Assembly (NCBI RefSeq): GCF_023736115.1
Contig: NZ_JAKQZC010000001.1
Span: 372,001 to 436,000 of the forward strand
Length of the DNA stretch: 64,000 bases
Direction: 5' to 3'
Source of the DNA: Salinicola avicenniae
Lineage (GTDB): Bacteria > Pseudomonadota > Gammaproteobacteria > Pseudomonadales > Halomonadaceae
Below, piece after piece: positions 9,168 through 18,861 of the stretch. Each line of letters begins with the position of its first letter. Within the stretch, counting starts at the first letter, position 1. The position numbers and the translations under genes were made by a program. Below the pieces are notes generated by a model. That model saw only the letters and a list, made by a program, of their open reading frames with translations. It had not been told where the DNA came from and did not search any database.

Positions 9168-10289
9168 ATGACCGCGACGACTAGCAACTCTACCTTCCGC
9201 ACAGAAATGATCGAGGCGCGCCGCGCGCCGGATCAGCGCCGCGGCGTGTCCGGCTGGCTGCGTGCCAACCTGTTCAGCAGCCCGCTCAACAGCGTGGTGT
9301 CGATTGTCGTGATTCTGGTGATCGCGCGGTTGATCTGGCCGCTGCTGGAGTGGGCGGTCATCGACGCCAACTTCATCGGTGCCAGCCGCGACGCCTGTAC
9401 CGGTGCCGGCGCCTGCTGGGCGTTTATCGGTGCGCGCTTCGATTCGATCATCTACGGCTTTTATCCGGAGGGCGCGCGCTGGCGGGTCGACATCGTCTTC
9501 GCCATGCTGGCGATTCTGGTCGCCTGGCTGGCCGTGCCACGTCTGCCGCAGAAGAAGTGGGTGGCGCTGTTCGCGCTGGTCGGCTTTCCGATCATTGCCT
9601 ATTTCCTGCTGCTGGGTGGCAGCTTCGGGCTGGAGTATGTGCCAACTCGTGCCTGGGGCGGCCTGATGCTGACGCTGACGATTGCCGTGGTCGGCATCGT
9701 CGGCTCGCTGCCGATCGGTATCCTGCTGGCGCTGGGGCGCCGTTCGCAGATGCCTTTCGTCAAGGCGGTCTGTGTGATCTTCATCGAGTTCTGGCGCGGC
9801 GTGCCGCTGATCACGGTGCTGTTCATGGCGTCGGTTATGCTGCCGCTGTTCGTGCCCGGAAACATCGAGTTCGACAAGCTGCTGCGTGCCCTCGTCGGCA
9901 TCATGCTGTTCTGGAGCGCCTATATGGCGGAAGTCATCCGCAGCGGGCTGCAGGCGATCAGCAAGGGGCAGGATGAAGCCGGCAAGGCGCTTGGGTTGAG
10001 CTACTGGCACCGCATGGGGCTGATCATCCTGCCGCAGGCGCTCAAGCTGGTCATACCCGGCATCGTCAATACCTTCATTGCGCTGTTCAAGGATACCTCG
10101 CTGGTGCTGATCATCGGGCTGCTTGACATGCTGGCGATCATCCGCGCCGGCCTGACCGACACCAACTGGCTGGGGTTCTCGACCGAAGGATATGTCTTCG
10201 CGGCGCTGGTCTACTGGGTCTTCTGTTTCAGCATGTCGCGCTACAGCCAGTACATCGAACGTCGCCTGAACACCGGACACAAGAACTGA
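9168..10289 (+). CDS. aapM: General L-amino-acid ABC transporter, permease AapM/BztC
   Basis: A 373-residue inner-membrane permease, the partner of AapQ. An early helix is followed by an extended loop containing two close cysteines ([12 protein letters not shown]), as is common in AapM/BztC. Then come several helices and the HisMQ domain with [15 protein letters not shown]. The EAA-type loop ([20 protein letters not shown]) lies near residues 267-286. AAGGAG seven bases upstream of the ATG gives a strong start, one base after the aapQ stop. The gap of 68 bases to aapP holds only a ribosome-binding site and a GC-rich inverted repeat (cgccccgcgtcgtcgcgggg). Confidence 0.93.
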   Translation: MTATTSNSTFRTEMIEARRAPDQRRGVSGWLRANLFSSPLNSVVSIVVILVIARLIWPLLEWAVIDANFIGASRDACTGAGACWAFIGARFDSIIYGFYPEGARWRVDIVFAMLAILVAWLAVPRLPQKKWVALFALVGFPIIAYFLLLGGSFGLEYVPTRAWGGLMLTLTIAVVGIVGSLPIGILLALGRRSQMPFVKAVCVIFIEFWRGVPLITVLFMASVMLPLFVPGNIEFDKLLRALVGIMLFWSAYMAEVIRSGLQAISKGQDEAGKALGLSYWHRMGLIILPQALKLVIPGIVNTFIALFKDTSLVLIIGLLDMLAIIRAGLTDTNWLGFSTEGYVFAALVYWVFCFSMSRYSQYIERRLNTGHKN

Positions 10290-10357
10290 CGTCGCGCCCC
10301 GCGTCGTCGCGGGGTGGCGGTTTCGCCCAACAAGATCGTCATCAGGAACGCACTGCC

Positions 10358-11134
10358 ATGACCGAAGCAACAGCCAGCCGGCCGACAGCAGGCAAGGACA
10401 CCCCGATGGTCGAGATCGATCATCTCAACAAGTGGTACGGTGACTTTCACGTACTGCGCGATATCAACCTGACCGTGAGCAAGGGCGAGCGTATCGTCGT
10501 CTGCGGCCCGTCCGGCTCCGGTAAGTCGACCATGATCCGCTGCATCAACCACCTGGAGGAGCATCAACAGGGGGCGATCGCGGTCAACGGTATTCCCATG
10601 AACAACGACGTCAAGCGGATCGAACAGATCCGGCGCAACGTCGGCATGGTGTTTCAGCACTTCAACCTGTTCCCGCATCTCACCGTGCTGGAGAACTGCT
10701 GTCTGTCGCAGATCTGGGTACAGAAGAAGCCGCGTGCCGAGGCCGAGAAGACGGCGATGGAGTATCTTGATCGCGTGCAGATCGCCAACCAGGCGCAGAA
10801 ATATCCCGGCCAGCTTTCCGGCGGCCAGCAGCAGCGCGTAGCGATCGCCCGGGCGCTCTGCATGCGGCCGGAGGTAATGCTGTTCGACGAGCCGACCTCC
10901 GCGCTCGATCCGGAGATGATCAAGGAGGTGCTCGACGTCATGATCGAGCTTGCCCACGAGGGCATGACCATGCTCTGCGTCACCCACGAAATGGGCTTCG
11001 CCAAGACCGTGGCCGACCGGGTCATCTTCATGGACCAGGGCCAGATCATCGAGGAGGCGCCGCCGACCGAGTTCTTCAACAATCCTCGCTCGGAGCGCAC
11101 GCAGTTGTTCCTCAGCCAGATCCTGGGGCACTGA
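10358..11134 (+). CDS. aapP: General L-amino-acid ABC transporter, ATP-binding protein
   Basis: A 258-residue ATPase of the HisP/GlnQ class that powers AapQM. Core motifs are intact: Walker [12 protein letters not shown]-loop [16 protein letters not shown], signature LSGGQQQR, Walker [16 protein letters not shown] and the H-loop in [16 protein letters not shown]. The protein begins with a hydrophilic tail of about 16 residues before [13 protein letters not shown] second in-frame ATG lies there, but AGGAA upstream of 10358 favours the longer form. Its stop codon shares one base with the start of the RidA-family gene, so that gene is probably translated from the same message. Confidence 0.95.
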   Translation: MTEATASRPTAGKDTPMVEIDHLNKWYGDFHVLRDINLTVSKGERIVVCGPSGSGKSTMIRCINHLEEHQQGAIAVNGIPMNNDVKRIEQIRRNVGMVFQHFNLFPHLTVLENCCLSQIWVQKKPRAEAEKTAMEYLDRVQIANQAQKYPGQLSGGQQQRVAIARALCMRPEVMLFDEPTSALDPEMIKEVLDVMIELAHEGMTMLCVTHEMGFAKTVADRVIFMDQGQIIEEAPPTEFFNNPRSERTQLFLSQILGH

Positions 11135-11529
11135 TGGGTATCGAAAAGCGCTTCGTCGAAGGGGCGCCGCAGCCGATCGCGCCGTTCTCCCACGCCTGTC
11201 GCGTGGGGGAGCTGGTCTTCATCACGGGTCAGATGCCGACGGTGCCGGAAACCAACGAGATGCTGCTTGGCACTTTCACCGAGCAGACCCACCGGGTGAT
11301 GAAGAACCTGGCGATCGTGCTCGAGGCCGTCGGCAGCAGCTTCGAGCATGTTGTGCAGAGTCGGGTCTTCATCACCAACATGGGGCATTTCGACGAGGTC
11401 AACAGCGTCTATGCCAGCTACTTCGAGGCGCCGCTGCCGACGCGTACCTGTGTCGGCGTTACGGGGCTTGCCGGCGGCGCCGACGTCGAGGTCGATATGA
11501 TCGCCTGGATTCCTCCGGCTCACGACTGA
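11134..11529 (+). CDS. RidA family (YjgF/YER057c/UK114) protein
   Basis: A 131-residue protein of the RidA superfamily. These form trimers, and the archetype hydrolyses reactive enamine/imine intermediates released by pyridoxal-phosphate enzymes. The conserved active-site arginine is present as Arg104 in LPTRTCVGV, and the N-terminal FSHACRVGELVFITGQMP stretch is typical. Some subfamilies lack deaminase activity, and I cannot assign this one. It overlaps aapP by one base and is followed by a strong hairpin, so it is the last gene of the amino-acid uptake operon. That suggests it deals with a product of the imported amino acids. Confidence 0.88.
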   Translation: MGIEKRFVEGAPQPIAPFSHACRVGELVFITGQMPTVPETNEMLLGTFTEQTHRVMKNLAIVLEAVGSSFEHVVQSRVFITNMGHFDEVNSVYASYFEAPLPTRTCVGVTGLAGGADVEVDMIAWIPPAHD

Positions 11530-11551
11530 GCCGAAGGTGACGCCGAACACT

Positions 11552-11577
11552 CAGCGCCCCGCCATCGCGGGGCGCTG
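11552..11577 (+). terminator. Hairpin terminator after the aap-ridA operon
   Basis: An 11-bp perfect stem, cagcgccccgc / gcggggcgctg, with a four-base loop starts 22 bases after the RidA-family stop codon. The downstream sequence tcgtttccgtt is only moderately T-rich, so termination may be partial, but placement and stem strength support the call. Confidence 0.65.
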
Positions 11578-11708
11578 TCGTTTCCGTTATCGCAGCGAGA
11601 ACGATGCCGGCATCCAGGCCTCGGAAGGCACTGGGAAAGCGTGGCCTTGAGCGGCGACGAAATCTCTACCACGCTTAGGTCACGATCCACGGAACCGGAG
11701 AGTGAGTC

Positions 11709-12131
11709 ATGGAAAAGATCTATGTGGTTGCCGCCGATGCGGCGCGGGCTCGCATCTTTGCGCGCCAGGCCAATGTACTGCGCGAAGTCGAGACGCTGAC
11801 GCATCCTGAAGGGAGGGCCCATACGGGCGATCTGCGTACCGGAGGCAAGGGAGAGGCTACGTCGGGGCCCAGTCAGCGCCAGACCGGCGACGACAACGCG
11901 ACCTCCGACAAGCAGGAGATGTTCTTTGCCAAGGAAGTCGCCGATTACCTGCGCGACGCGCGCACTCAGGGCAAGGCCGACGAGTTCATCCTGATCGCGG
12001 CGCCGCAGTTCCTAGGGCTGCTGCGTGACAAGCTGGACAAGCCGACCCACTCGCTGGTCACCAAGACGCTCGACAAGGACCTGTCGAAGGCGAGCGAAGA
12101 CGAGATTGCCAGCAAGCTTGGCTGGTCCTGA
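11709..12131 (+). CDS. Host attachment family protein (Host_attach domain)
   Basis: A 140-residue acidic cytosolic protein beginning MEKIYVVAADAARARIF, the usual start of proteins in the family named for an Agrobacterium protein said to be required for attachment to plant cells. The second half (EFILIAAPQFLGLLRDKL, then a lysine- and leucine-rich C-terminus) also fits. The fold resembles the eRF1/Dom34-like domain group. The biochemical role is unknown and the attachment name should be treated with caution. A good GGAGAG lies upstream of the ATG. The gene stands alone, bounded by the aap terminator on the left and two hairpins on the right. Confidence 0.8.
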   Translation: MEKIYVVAADAARARIFARQANVLREVETLTHPEGRAHTGDLRTGGKGEATSGPSQRQTGDDNATSDKQEMFFAKEVADYLRDARTQGKADEFILIAAPQFLGLLRDKLDKPTHSLVTKTLDKDLSKASEDEIASKLGWS

Positions 12132-12166
12132 ACGCGTAGACGGGGTCATGCCCCGTCGTTCGGTAT

Positions 12167-12200
12167 CGTAGCGCGCCGCTCTCCGGAGCGGCGCGCTACG
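12167..12200. terminator. Long perfect hairpin between the Host_attach gene and the LysR gene
   Basis: A 15-bp perfect stem, cgtagcgcgccgctc / gagcggcgcgctacg, closes a four-base loop. A smaller hairpin (gacggggtcatgccccgtc, 12138-12156) precedes it. The two lie between convergent genes and probably end transcription from one or both sides. No T-run follows on either strand, so intrinsic termination is not certain. Confidence 0.5.
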
Positions 12201-12301
12201 TTAGGGCTTGTCGGTAGGGACCGCCCTCGCGACCTAGGCCGGTGCCGCTTTGTGCCTGATATCGGTATCGCATCCGAGCACTTTCGAACGCTGGTCGGCG
12301 C

Positions 12302-13228
12302 TCAAGGAATGGTCGGCAGCTTGATTTCGTCACTGCGCTGGGCCCCCACGGTCATTTCGCGACACAGGCGCAGGAACTCGCGCATCGCCGTGGTCAGATA
12401 TTTATGGCGATGCCAGATGAACGCAAAGCTGCGCGTCAGGTCGAGCTCCGGCGTGGCGATCGGTACCAGGCTGCCGCGGCGGAAAGCGTCGCGCAACGCC
12501 AGTCGCGACACGCAGCCGATACCCAGGCCCGATTCGACCGCGCGCTTGATGCCTTCCGTGTGCTCCAGCTCCAGCAGGATATTGAAGCGTCCCCGGCGGT
12601 GACGCATGGCATGTTCCAGCGTGCGCCGGGTGCCGGAGCCGACCTCGCGCATGATCCACGCCTCGCGCAGCAGCCGTTCCAGATCGGCGCTGCCTTCGCC
12701 GGCGAGGGGATGTCGCGGCGAGCAGAAGACCGTCAGATCGTCCTCGATCCACGGTTGGATCACGATGTCGTCGTGCTGACAGTCGCCCTCGATCAGCCCC
12801 AGATCGATTTCATGCAGGGCGATCCGTTCGACGATCGACGCCGTGTTCTGAACCTGCAGGCGCACCCGGCTCTCCGGATAACGCTGCATGAAGTCGCTGA
12901 TCAGCAGTGTCGCCAGATAATTGCCGATGGTCAGCGTGGCGCCGACCTCGAGCGAGCCGATGCCGCGCTGCCCCTTGAGCAGCTCCTCGATCTCTTCGCC
13001 ACGATCGAGCAGCGCCACCGCCTTGGGCAATAACTGAAAGCCTAGGGCATTGAGCTTGAGCCGTTTCCCCAGGCGGTCGAGAAGCTGGCAGTCGAACTGC
13101 CGTTCCAGCTCCGCCAGCGCAGTGCTGGTCGCCGACTGAGACATCGATAGCGAGCGGGCCGCACGGGAGACGCTCTGATGTTGGGCAATGGCCACGAACA
13201 CCTCGAGCTGACGCAGGGTATAGCGCAT
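12302..13228 (-). CDS. finR: LysR-family transcriptional regulator, FinR-like
   Basis: A 308-residue LysR-type regulator. The N-terminal helix-turn-helix (about residues 1-60, with SVSRAARSLSMSQSATSTAL) is followed by a helical linker and a periplasmic-binding-protein-like effector domain. It is divergent from the ferredoxin-NADP reductase gene. In Pseudomonas the adjacent LysR regulator FinR is required for superoxide-induced fpr expression, so the gene pair and order argue for the same role here. The inverted repeats at 13236-13268, next to its start, are the likely binding site. Starts at 13228 and 13237 are both possible. I chose 13228 because MRYTLRQLEVF is the usual family N-terminus. 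Confidence 0.82.
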   Translation of the reverse strand: MRYTLRQLEVFVAIAQHQSVSRAARSLSMSQSATSTALAELERQFDCQLLDRLGKRLKLNALGFQLLPKAVALLDRGEEIEELLKGQRGIGSLEVGATLTIGNYLATLLISDFMQRYPESRVRLQVQNTASIVERIALHEIDLGLIEGDCQHDDIVIQPWIEDDLTVFCSPRHPLAGEGSADLERLLREAWIMREVGSGTRRTLEHAMRHRRGRFNILLELEHTEGIKRAVESGLGIGCVSRLALRDAFRRGSLVPIATPELDLTRSFAFIWHRHKYLTTAMREFLRLCREMTVGAQRSDEIKLPTIP

Positions 13229-13235
13229 GGCGGGC

Positions 13236-13268
13236 ATCCATATCGATTTTATGGATATAGGTTATCCA
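13236..13268. promoter_or_regulatory. Overlapping inverted repeats, probable FinR-like operator
   Basis: Two interlocked palindromes lie between the divergent genes: ATCCAT-N9-ATGGAT (13236-13256) and TGGATA-N5-TATCCA (13252-13268). Such nested dyads are typical of LysR-type regulatory and activation sites. The second ends 10 bases before the fpr -35 box, a good position for activation. Confidence 0.6.
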
Positions 13269-13278
13269 AACAATCCAC

Positions 13279-13307
13279 TTAACAGAAGACTCGCCCTTTC
13301 TTATAGT
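13279..13307 (+). promoter_or_regulatory. Sigma-70-type promoter of fpr
   Basis: TTAACA at 13279-13284 and TATAGT at 13302-13307 each match the consensus at five of six positions, with an optimal 17-base spacer. Transcription should begin near 13314, giving a leader of about 50 bases. Confidence 0.6.
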
Positions 13308-13365
13308 TCCGTCATCTACCGAACAGGCAATCTATGCCTTTTTGCTATTACGTCAGGAGTGCCGC

Positions 13366-14142
13366 ATGAGCAAGTTCGCCTTGGAAGAGGTTCTCAGCGT
13401 TCACCACTGGAACGATACGCTGTTCAGCTTTCGTACCACGCGCGAGCGCAGCCTGCGCTTCAAGAACGGTCAGTTCGTGATGATCGGTCTGGAAGTGGAT
13501 GGTAAGCCGCTGGTGCGCGCTTACTCGGTGGCCAGCCCGAACTACGAGGATCATCTCGAGTTTTTCAGCATCAAGGTGCCTGATGGCCCGCTGACCTCGC
13601 GGCTGCAGCACCTCAAGGTCGGCGATCAGATCATGGTCAGCCGCAAGCCGACCGGCACCCTGGTGTGCGACGACTTGCTGCCGGGGCGCAATCTCTACAT
13701 GCTCTCCACCGGTACCGGGCTGGCACCGTTCATGAGCCTGATTCAGGACCCGGAAGTCTACGAGCGCTTCGAAAAGGTCGTGCTGATTCACGGCGTACGT
13801 ACCGTCAGCGAACTCGCCTACGCCGACTTCATTACTCAGGAGCTGCCGGCGCACGAGTATCTGGGCGAGGAGATCAGCGAGAAGCTCGTCTACTACCCGA
13901 CCGTGACGCGCGAGGAATTTCACACGACGGGTCGTCTGACCGACCATATTCGCAGCGGCAAGCTGTTCGCGGATACCGGCCTGCCGCCGCTCGATCCGAA
14001 GCAGGACCGCGCCATGATCTGCGGTAGCCCGGCCATGCTGGACGAAACCAGCGAGCTGCTCGATGAACTGGGCTTCGCGATCTCGCCGCGCATGGGCGAG
14101 CCGGGAGACTACGTCATCGAGCGCGCCTTCGTCGAAAAGTGA
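13366..14142 (+). CDS. fpr: Ferredoxin--NADP+ reductase
   Basis: A 258-residue FAD enzyme that moves electrons between NADPH and ferredoxin or flavodoxin, supporting iron-sulfur repair and oxidative stress defence. The FAD-binding RAYS motif is at residues 51-54. The NADP-binding region STGTGLAPFMS lies near 114-124, and the C-terminus ends ERAFVEK, as in the bacterial subfamily found in Pseudomonas and Azotobacter. The ATG at 13366 follows AGGAGTGCCGC. An in-frame ATG 24 bases upstream has no better signal. Its divergent FinR-like neighbour and the dyad operator suggest induction by superoxide or redox stress. Confidence 0.95.
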   Translation: MSKFALEEVLSVHHWNDTLFSFRTTRERSLRFKNGQFVMIGLEVDGKPLVRAYSVASPNYEDHLEFFSIKVPDGPLTSRLQHLKVGDQIMVSRKPTGTLVCDDLLPGRNLYMLSTGTGLAPFMSLIQDPEVYERFEKVVLIHGVRTVSELAYADFITQELPAHEYLGEEISEKLVYYPTVTREEFHTTGRLTDHIRSGKLFADTGLPPLDPKQDRAMICGSPAMLDETSELLDELGFAISPRMGEPGDYVIERAFVEK

Positions 14143-14248
14143 AGCCTCCATACAGGCCAGGCGCCGGTGAAGCTGGCGCTCGCCACGTAGCGAGCGCCGC
14201 GTCCTGCTCGACCTGATCTTGGCGCGCCAGCGTTTCGATGCCGCAGCA

Positions 14249-14285
14249 AAAAGCCCTCGTCGACATCCTGTCGACGAGGGCTTTT
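14249..14285. terminator. Bidirectional terminator between fpr and glnK
   Basis: An 11-bp stem with a seven-base loop (agccctcgtcg / cgacgagggct, extended by an A-T pair at the loop) is flanked by four A on the left and four T on the right. It can therefore terminate transcription on both strands between these convergent genes. Confidence 0.85.
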
Positions 14286-14312
14286 CAGTGATGTTGCTGG
14301 TCAGCGGGTGTT

Positions 14313-14778
<466 letters not shown>

Positions 14779-14904
14779 CTACGTCGTCAGGGAAACACTG
14801 CCGAGGCCGTGCGGGAAATCCCGAGCCCTGTCGCGCCAGCCTTCTTTCATCGAACCGGTGCCTGTCTGGCAGTGGCCGCGCTGTTGCAACCTTTCTGGCG
14901 GCAT

Positions 14905-14930
14905 TAAAAAAGGCCCCCCGAAGGGGGCCA
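14905..14930 (-). terminator. Intrinsic terminator of amtB
   Basis: Read leftward, the strand carries TGGCCCCCTTCGGGGGGCC followed by six T. This is a GC-rich stem with a TTCG-type loop and a T-run, 34 bases after the amtB stop codon. Confidence 0.85.
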
Positions 14931-14963
14931 GGGGAGCACGCCAGCTCACTCGGTCTATCGGCG

Positions 14964-16214
14964 TTACTTCTTGCCGACGTTGAATTCAGGGTAGGCTTCC
15001 ATACCGCACTCGGCGATATCGACGCCTTCGTACTCTTCTTCTTCGGAGACGCGGACGCCCATGACGGCCTTGATGATCAGCCAGACGACCAGGCTGGCCA
15101 GGAAGCACCAGGCGAAGATGCCGACAACGCCCAGCAGCTGCGCGCCGAAGGTGGCGTCACCGTTGGTGAAGGGCACCACGATCACGCCCCAGATGCCGAC
15201 CACGCCGTGGACGGAAATCGCACCGACCGGGTCATCGAGTTTCAGCTTGTCGAGGCTGACGATGGAGACCACCACGATCAGGCCGCCGATGGCGCCGATG
15301 ATGGCGGAGGCAAAACCGGACGGGGAGAGCGGGTCGGCGGTGATCGCGACCAGGCCAGCCAGGGCGCCGTTGAGTGCCATGGTGAGGTCAGCCTTGCGGA
15401 ACCACAGCTTGGCGAGGATCAGCGCCGCGATGACGCCGCCGGCCGCGGCCGAGTTGGTGTTGACCAGAACCTGGGCGACGTTGTTGGCGGAATCGACGTT
15501 GGAGACCATCAGCTCGGAGCCGCCGTTGAAGCCGAACCAGCCCATCCACAGGATGAAGGTACCCAGCGTGGCCAGCGGCAGGTTGGCGCCGGGGATCGCG
15601 TAGATCGCGCCGTTCTTACCGTATTTGCCCTTACGCGGGCCGAGCACGATGACGCCGGCGAGGGCGGCTGCCGCGCCTGCCAGGTGGACGATGCCGGAGC
15701 CGGCGTAGTCGGAGTAACCCGCTTCGCTCAGCCAGCCGCCACCCCAGGTCCAGTAGCCGGACGTGGGGTAGATGATGCCGGTCATGACCACGGCGAAGGC
15801 CAGGAAGGCCCACAGCTTCATGCGCTCGGCCACGGCACCGGAAACGATCGACATGGCCGTCGCCACGAACACGACCTGGAAGAAGAAGTCGGCGCGCGCG
15901 GAGTAATAGACGTCGCCGCCGCTGCTCATCACGTCATCGACGCTGTTCTCGGCGCCGATCAGGAAGCCGAAGTTGGGGAAGAAACCACCGGCGCTGCTCG
16001 AGTACATCAGGTGGTAGCTGAACAGCAGGTAGACGACGCTGGCGATGGCGAACAGCACCACGTTCTTGGTCAGAATCTCGGTGGTATTCTTGGCGCGTAC
16101 CAGGCCGGCCTCGAGCATGGCGAAACCTGCCGCCATCCACATGACCAGCACACCCGACACCAGAAAATAGAAGGTGTCGAGTGCGTAGGATAGTTGCACG
16201 ACTTGATCATTCAT
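14964..16214 (-). CDS. amtB: Ammonium transporter AmtB
   Basis: A 416-residue trimeric ammonium channel with 11 helices. The twin-histidine pore residues lie in GSGIVHLAGAAAAL and in AISVHGVVGIWGVIV. The aromatic gate and the substrate-site aspartate (DYAGSG) are present. The N-terminus begins directly with the first helix, without a long signal peptide. AGGAG lies eight bases before the ATG, and the gap to the upstream PII gene is only 24 bases, so the two form a glnK-amtB operon controlled by the sigma-54 promoter at 16618-16633. PII binding to the cytoplasmic face blocks the channel when nitrogen is plentiful. Confidence 0.96.
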   Translation of the reverse strand: MNDQVVQLSYALDTFYFLVSGVLVMWMAAGFAMLEAGLVRAKNTTEILTKNVVLFAIASVVYLLFSYHLMYSSSAGGFFPNFGFLIGAENSVDDVMSSGGDVYYSARADFFFQVVFVATAMSIVSGAVAERMKLWAFLAFAVVMTGIIYPTSGYWTWGGGWLSEAGYSDYAGSGIVHLAGAAAALAGVIVLGPRKGKYGKNGAIYAIPGANLPLATLGTFILWMGWFGFNGGSELMVSNVDSANNVAQVLVNTNSAAAGGVIAALILAKLWFRKADLTMALNGALAGLVAITADPLSPSGFASAIIGAIGGLIVVVSIVSLDKLKLDDPVGAISVHGVVGIWGVIVVPFTNGDATFGAQLLGVVGIFAWCFLASLVVWLIIKAVMGVRVSEEEEYEGVDIAECGMEAYPEFNVGKK

Positions 16215-16238
16215 TCTTTTGTCTCCTAGTCCCGCGCC

Positions 16239-16649
<411 letters not shown>

Positions 16650-16719
16650 TTATTATCATGTGGTTACAGTGATCATTGGCCGCCGGTTGGCATGACAGAC
16701 GATGTGTGGGTTTTGTATC

Positions 16720-16736
16720 TGCACCAATAAAGTGCG
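16720..16736. promoter_or_regulatory. NtrC-like enhancer site upstream of glnK-amtB
   Basis: TGCACC-AATAA-AGTGCG matches the NtrC palindrome TGCACC-N5-GGTGCA at 10 of 12 positions and is centred about 120 bases upstream of the inferred glnK start. It also overlaps the region upstream of the divergent ubiK gene. Confidence 0.5.
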
Positions 16737-16860
16737 CACAGCTTTCGTTTGCGCCCCTTTTAAGGGCATTGACAGCGTCAACCTTGGGCGGCGAGGTCGC
16801 GAGAGTTTGCGTATGCTGGTGGCTAGATACCGTCGACTTTCACGAGCAGGAGAACATCTC

Positions 16861-17193
16861 ATGTCCGCACAGGATCGATTCGAGCGTCTGACCCGCCAGT
16901 TGGGCGAACGTCTGCAGGGCGCCTCCCAGGCGCCGGGTGATATTCAGCGTAACGTGCAGGGCGTACTGCGCGGCGCCATGGAGCGCATGGAGATCGTGTC
17001 GCGCGAAGACTTCGACATCATGATGGATGTGCTGACGCGCACGCGGGAGCGTGTCGAAGCGCTGGAAGAGCAGGTGTCCGCGCTGGAAAATGCGATGCAT
17101 AGCGAGCAGGCGGCACAGCCGGCATCGCCCTCTACCCCGGAAACTCCGGCAGAGGATGACGTTGACGGCAGTGCCGACGGCGCCAAGCCCTGA
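16861..17193 (+). CDS. ubiK: Ubiquinone biosynthesis accessory factor UbiK (YqiC family)
   Basis: A 110-residue protein of the UbiK/YqiC (BMFP) family, which helps the Ubi complex carry out late ubiquinone synthesis. An amphipathic N-terminal helix is followed by VSREDFDIMMDVLTRTRERV and a C-terminal coiled coil (RVEALEEQVSALENAM, about residues 62-77) that supports trimer formation. The last 30 residues are a low-complexity acidic, alanine- and proline-rich tail. AGGAGA lies before the ATG at 16861. The gene is divergent from glnK-amtB and precedes comM, the same neighbourhood as in Pseudomonas. Confidence 0.88.
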   Translation: MSAQDRFERLTRQLGERLQGASQAPGDIQRNVQGVLRGAMERMEIVSREDFDIMMDVLTRTRERVEALEEQVSALENAMHSEQAAQPASPSTPETPAEDDVDGSADGAKP

Positions 17194-17338
17194 TCCCCGC
17201 CAACCGGTTACTCGAGGTCGGATGGGTTGCCTTCATGCGTAACAGAATGTAGTCCTATAGGGTGGGGTCGATGCGCTGACATTGTCGGCCCCGCCTGCGG
17301 CAGTCGCCTCAGGCGGATCTCAACCGTGGAGGCGGCGA

Positions 17339-18859
17339 ATGACGCTCGCGATCGTCCAGACCCGTGCCAGTCTCGGGCTCGAGGCACCCGAAGTCTCGAT
17401 CGAGGTGCATCTCAGCAACGGCTTGCCGGGTGTCACTCTGGTGGGGCTGCCCGAAGCCGCGGTCAAGGAGAGTCGGGAGAGGGTACGCAGCGCCCTGATT
17501 AACGCCGGCTTCGAATTTCCCGCCCGTCGCATCACCCTCAATCTCGCCCCCGCCGATCTGCCCAAGGAGGGCGGGCGCTTCGACCTGCCGATCGCCCTGG
17601 GTATTCTCGTGGCGTCCGGCCAGGTGCCGGCAGCGGGGATCGCGGGACTCGAGGTCACCGGCGAACTGGCGCTGGATGGCTCGCTGCGTCCGGTCACCGG
17701 CGTACTGCCGATGGCCCTGGCCGCACGGCGGGACGGTCGCGGGCTGATCGTGCCCTTGGCTAACGCCGATGAGGCCGCACTGGCCGAGGGCATCGAGGTG
17801 TTCGCCGCGGGGCACCTGCTGGAGGTCGTGGGGCATCTGCTGGGGCGCGAGCCGCTGTCACCGCACCAATTTGGCGCACCCCTCGGCACCGCCGCGGCGC
17901 AGCCGGACATGGCCGACGTCAAGGGACAGCATCAGGCGCGTCGGGCGCTGGAGATCGCGGCGGCGGGCGGCCACAACCTGCTGTTGGCGGGGCCGCCCGG
18001 CACCGGCAAGACGATGCTGGCAAGTCGCCTGGGTGGCATCCTGCCGCCGCTAACCCGGGACGAATCGCTGGCGGTGGCCGCGGTACGCTCCGTCTGCGGT
18101 CTGCCGATCATGCCCTACTGGGGGATACGCCCGTTCCGCAACCCGCACCATACCTCGAGCAGCGTCGCACTAGTCGGCGGGGGCTCGCGTCCGCGTCCCG
18201 GGGAGATCTCGCTGGCCCACCACGGGGTGCTGTTTCTCGACGAGCTGCCGGAGTTCGACCGGCACGTGCTGGAGGTGCTGCGCGAGCCGCTGGAGTCGGC
18301 GCAGATCCTGATCTCGCGTGCCAACCATCAGCGCCGCTTCCCGGCACGCTTCCAACTGGTGGCGGCGATGAACCCGTGCCCCTGCGGGCACCTCGGCAAC
18401 CCGCGCCAGCGCTGCCAGTGCACGCCGGCGCAAATCCAGCGCTATCAGTCGCGACTCTCCGGTCCGCTGCTGGATCGCATCGACCTGCAGGTCGAGGTGC
18501 CCGCGATGCCGGCGACCCAGCTCACGGACACGACGCCTGGTGAATCGTCGGCGACGGTGCGCGAACGGGTATTGGCCGCGCGCGAGCGCCAACAGGCGCG
18601 CGGCGGGCTCAATGCCCATCTGCCCGGGGCAGAGGTCGAAGCCGCCTGCGGCCTGTCGAGCGCGGAGCGCGCGTGGTTCGCCGACGTGCTGGACCGGCTC
18701 AATCTCTCCGCGCGCGCCTATCACCGCCTGCTGCGTGTAGCGCTGACGCTGGCGGATCTGAGTGGCGAGACGCGAGTCGGCAAGGCGCAACTGATGGAGG
18801 CGATCGGCTACCGCCAGCTCGATCGAATGCTAGGCAAGCGCGAGCATACCGCCGTCTAA
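17339..18859 (+). CDS. comM: YifB/ComM family Mg-chelatase-like AAA+ ATPase
   Basis: A 506-residue protein with an N-terminal Lon-protease-like domain (SIEVHLSNGLPGVTLVGLPE), a central Mg-chelatase AAA+ module and a C-terminal helical domain. Walker A GPPGTGKTM lies near residue 218, and the sensor-type LFLDELPEFDR and NPCPCGHLGNP motifs follow. A zinc-finger-like cysteine set, CPCGHLGNPRQRCQC, is visible. In Vibrio and others ComM is a hexameric helicase that promotes branch migration during natural transformation. The gene is also widespread in species not known to be competent. GGAGG precedes the ATG. It ends two bases before the convergent aminotransferase, so no terminator fits between them. 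Confidence 0.92.
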   Translation: MTLAIVQTRASLGLEAPEVSIEVHLSNGLPGVTLVGLPEAAVKESRERVRSALINAGFEFPARRITLNLAPADLPKEGGRFDLPIALGILVASGQVPAAGIAGLEVTGELALDGSLRPVTGVLPMALAARRDGRGLIVPLANADEAALAEGIEVFAAGHLLEVVGHLLGREPLSPHQFGAPLGTAAAQPDMADVKGQHQARRALEIAAAGGHNLLLAGPPGTGKTMLASRLGGILPPLTRDESLAVAAVRSVCGLPIMPYWGIRPFRNPHHTSSSVALVGGGSRPRPGEISLAHHGVLFLDELPEFDRHVLEVLREPLESAQILISRANHQRRFPARFQLVAAMNPCPCGHLGNPRQRCQCTPAQIQRYQSRLSGPLLDRIDLQVEVPAMPATQLTDTTPGESSATVRERVLAARERQQARGGLNAHLPGAEVEAACGLSSAERAWFADVLDRLNLSARAYHRLLRVALTLADLSGETRVGKAQLMEAIGYRQLDRMLGKREHTAV

Positions 18860-18861
18860 GA

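Noticed and set aside
11709-12131. Host attachment protein as evidence of a plant-associated or pathogenic lifestyle
   Set aside because: The family name comes from one organism; members are common in free-living bacteria and no other host-interaction gene is present.
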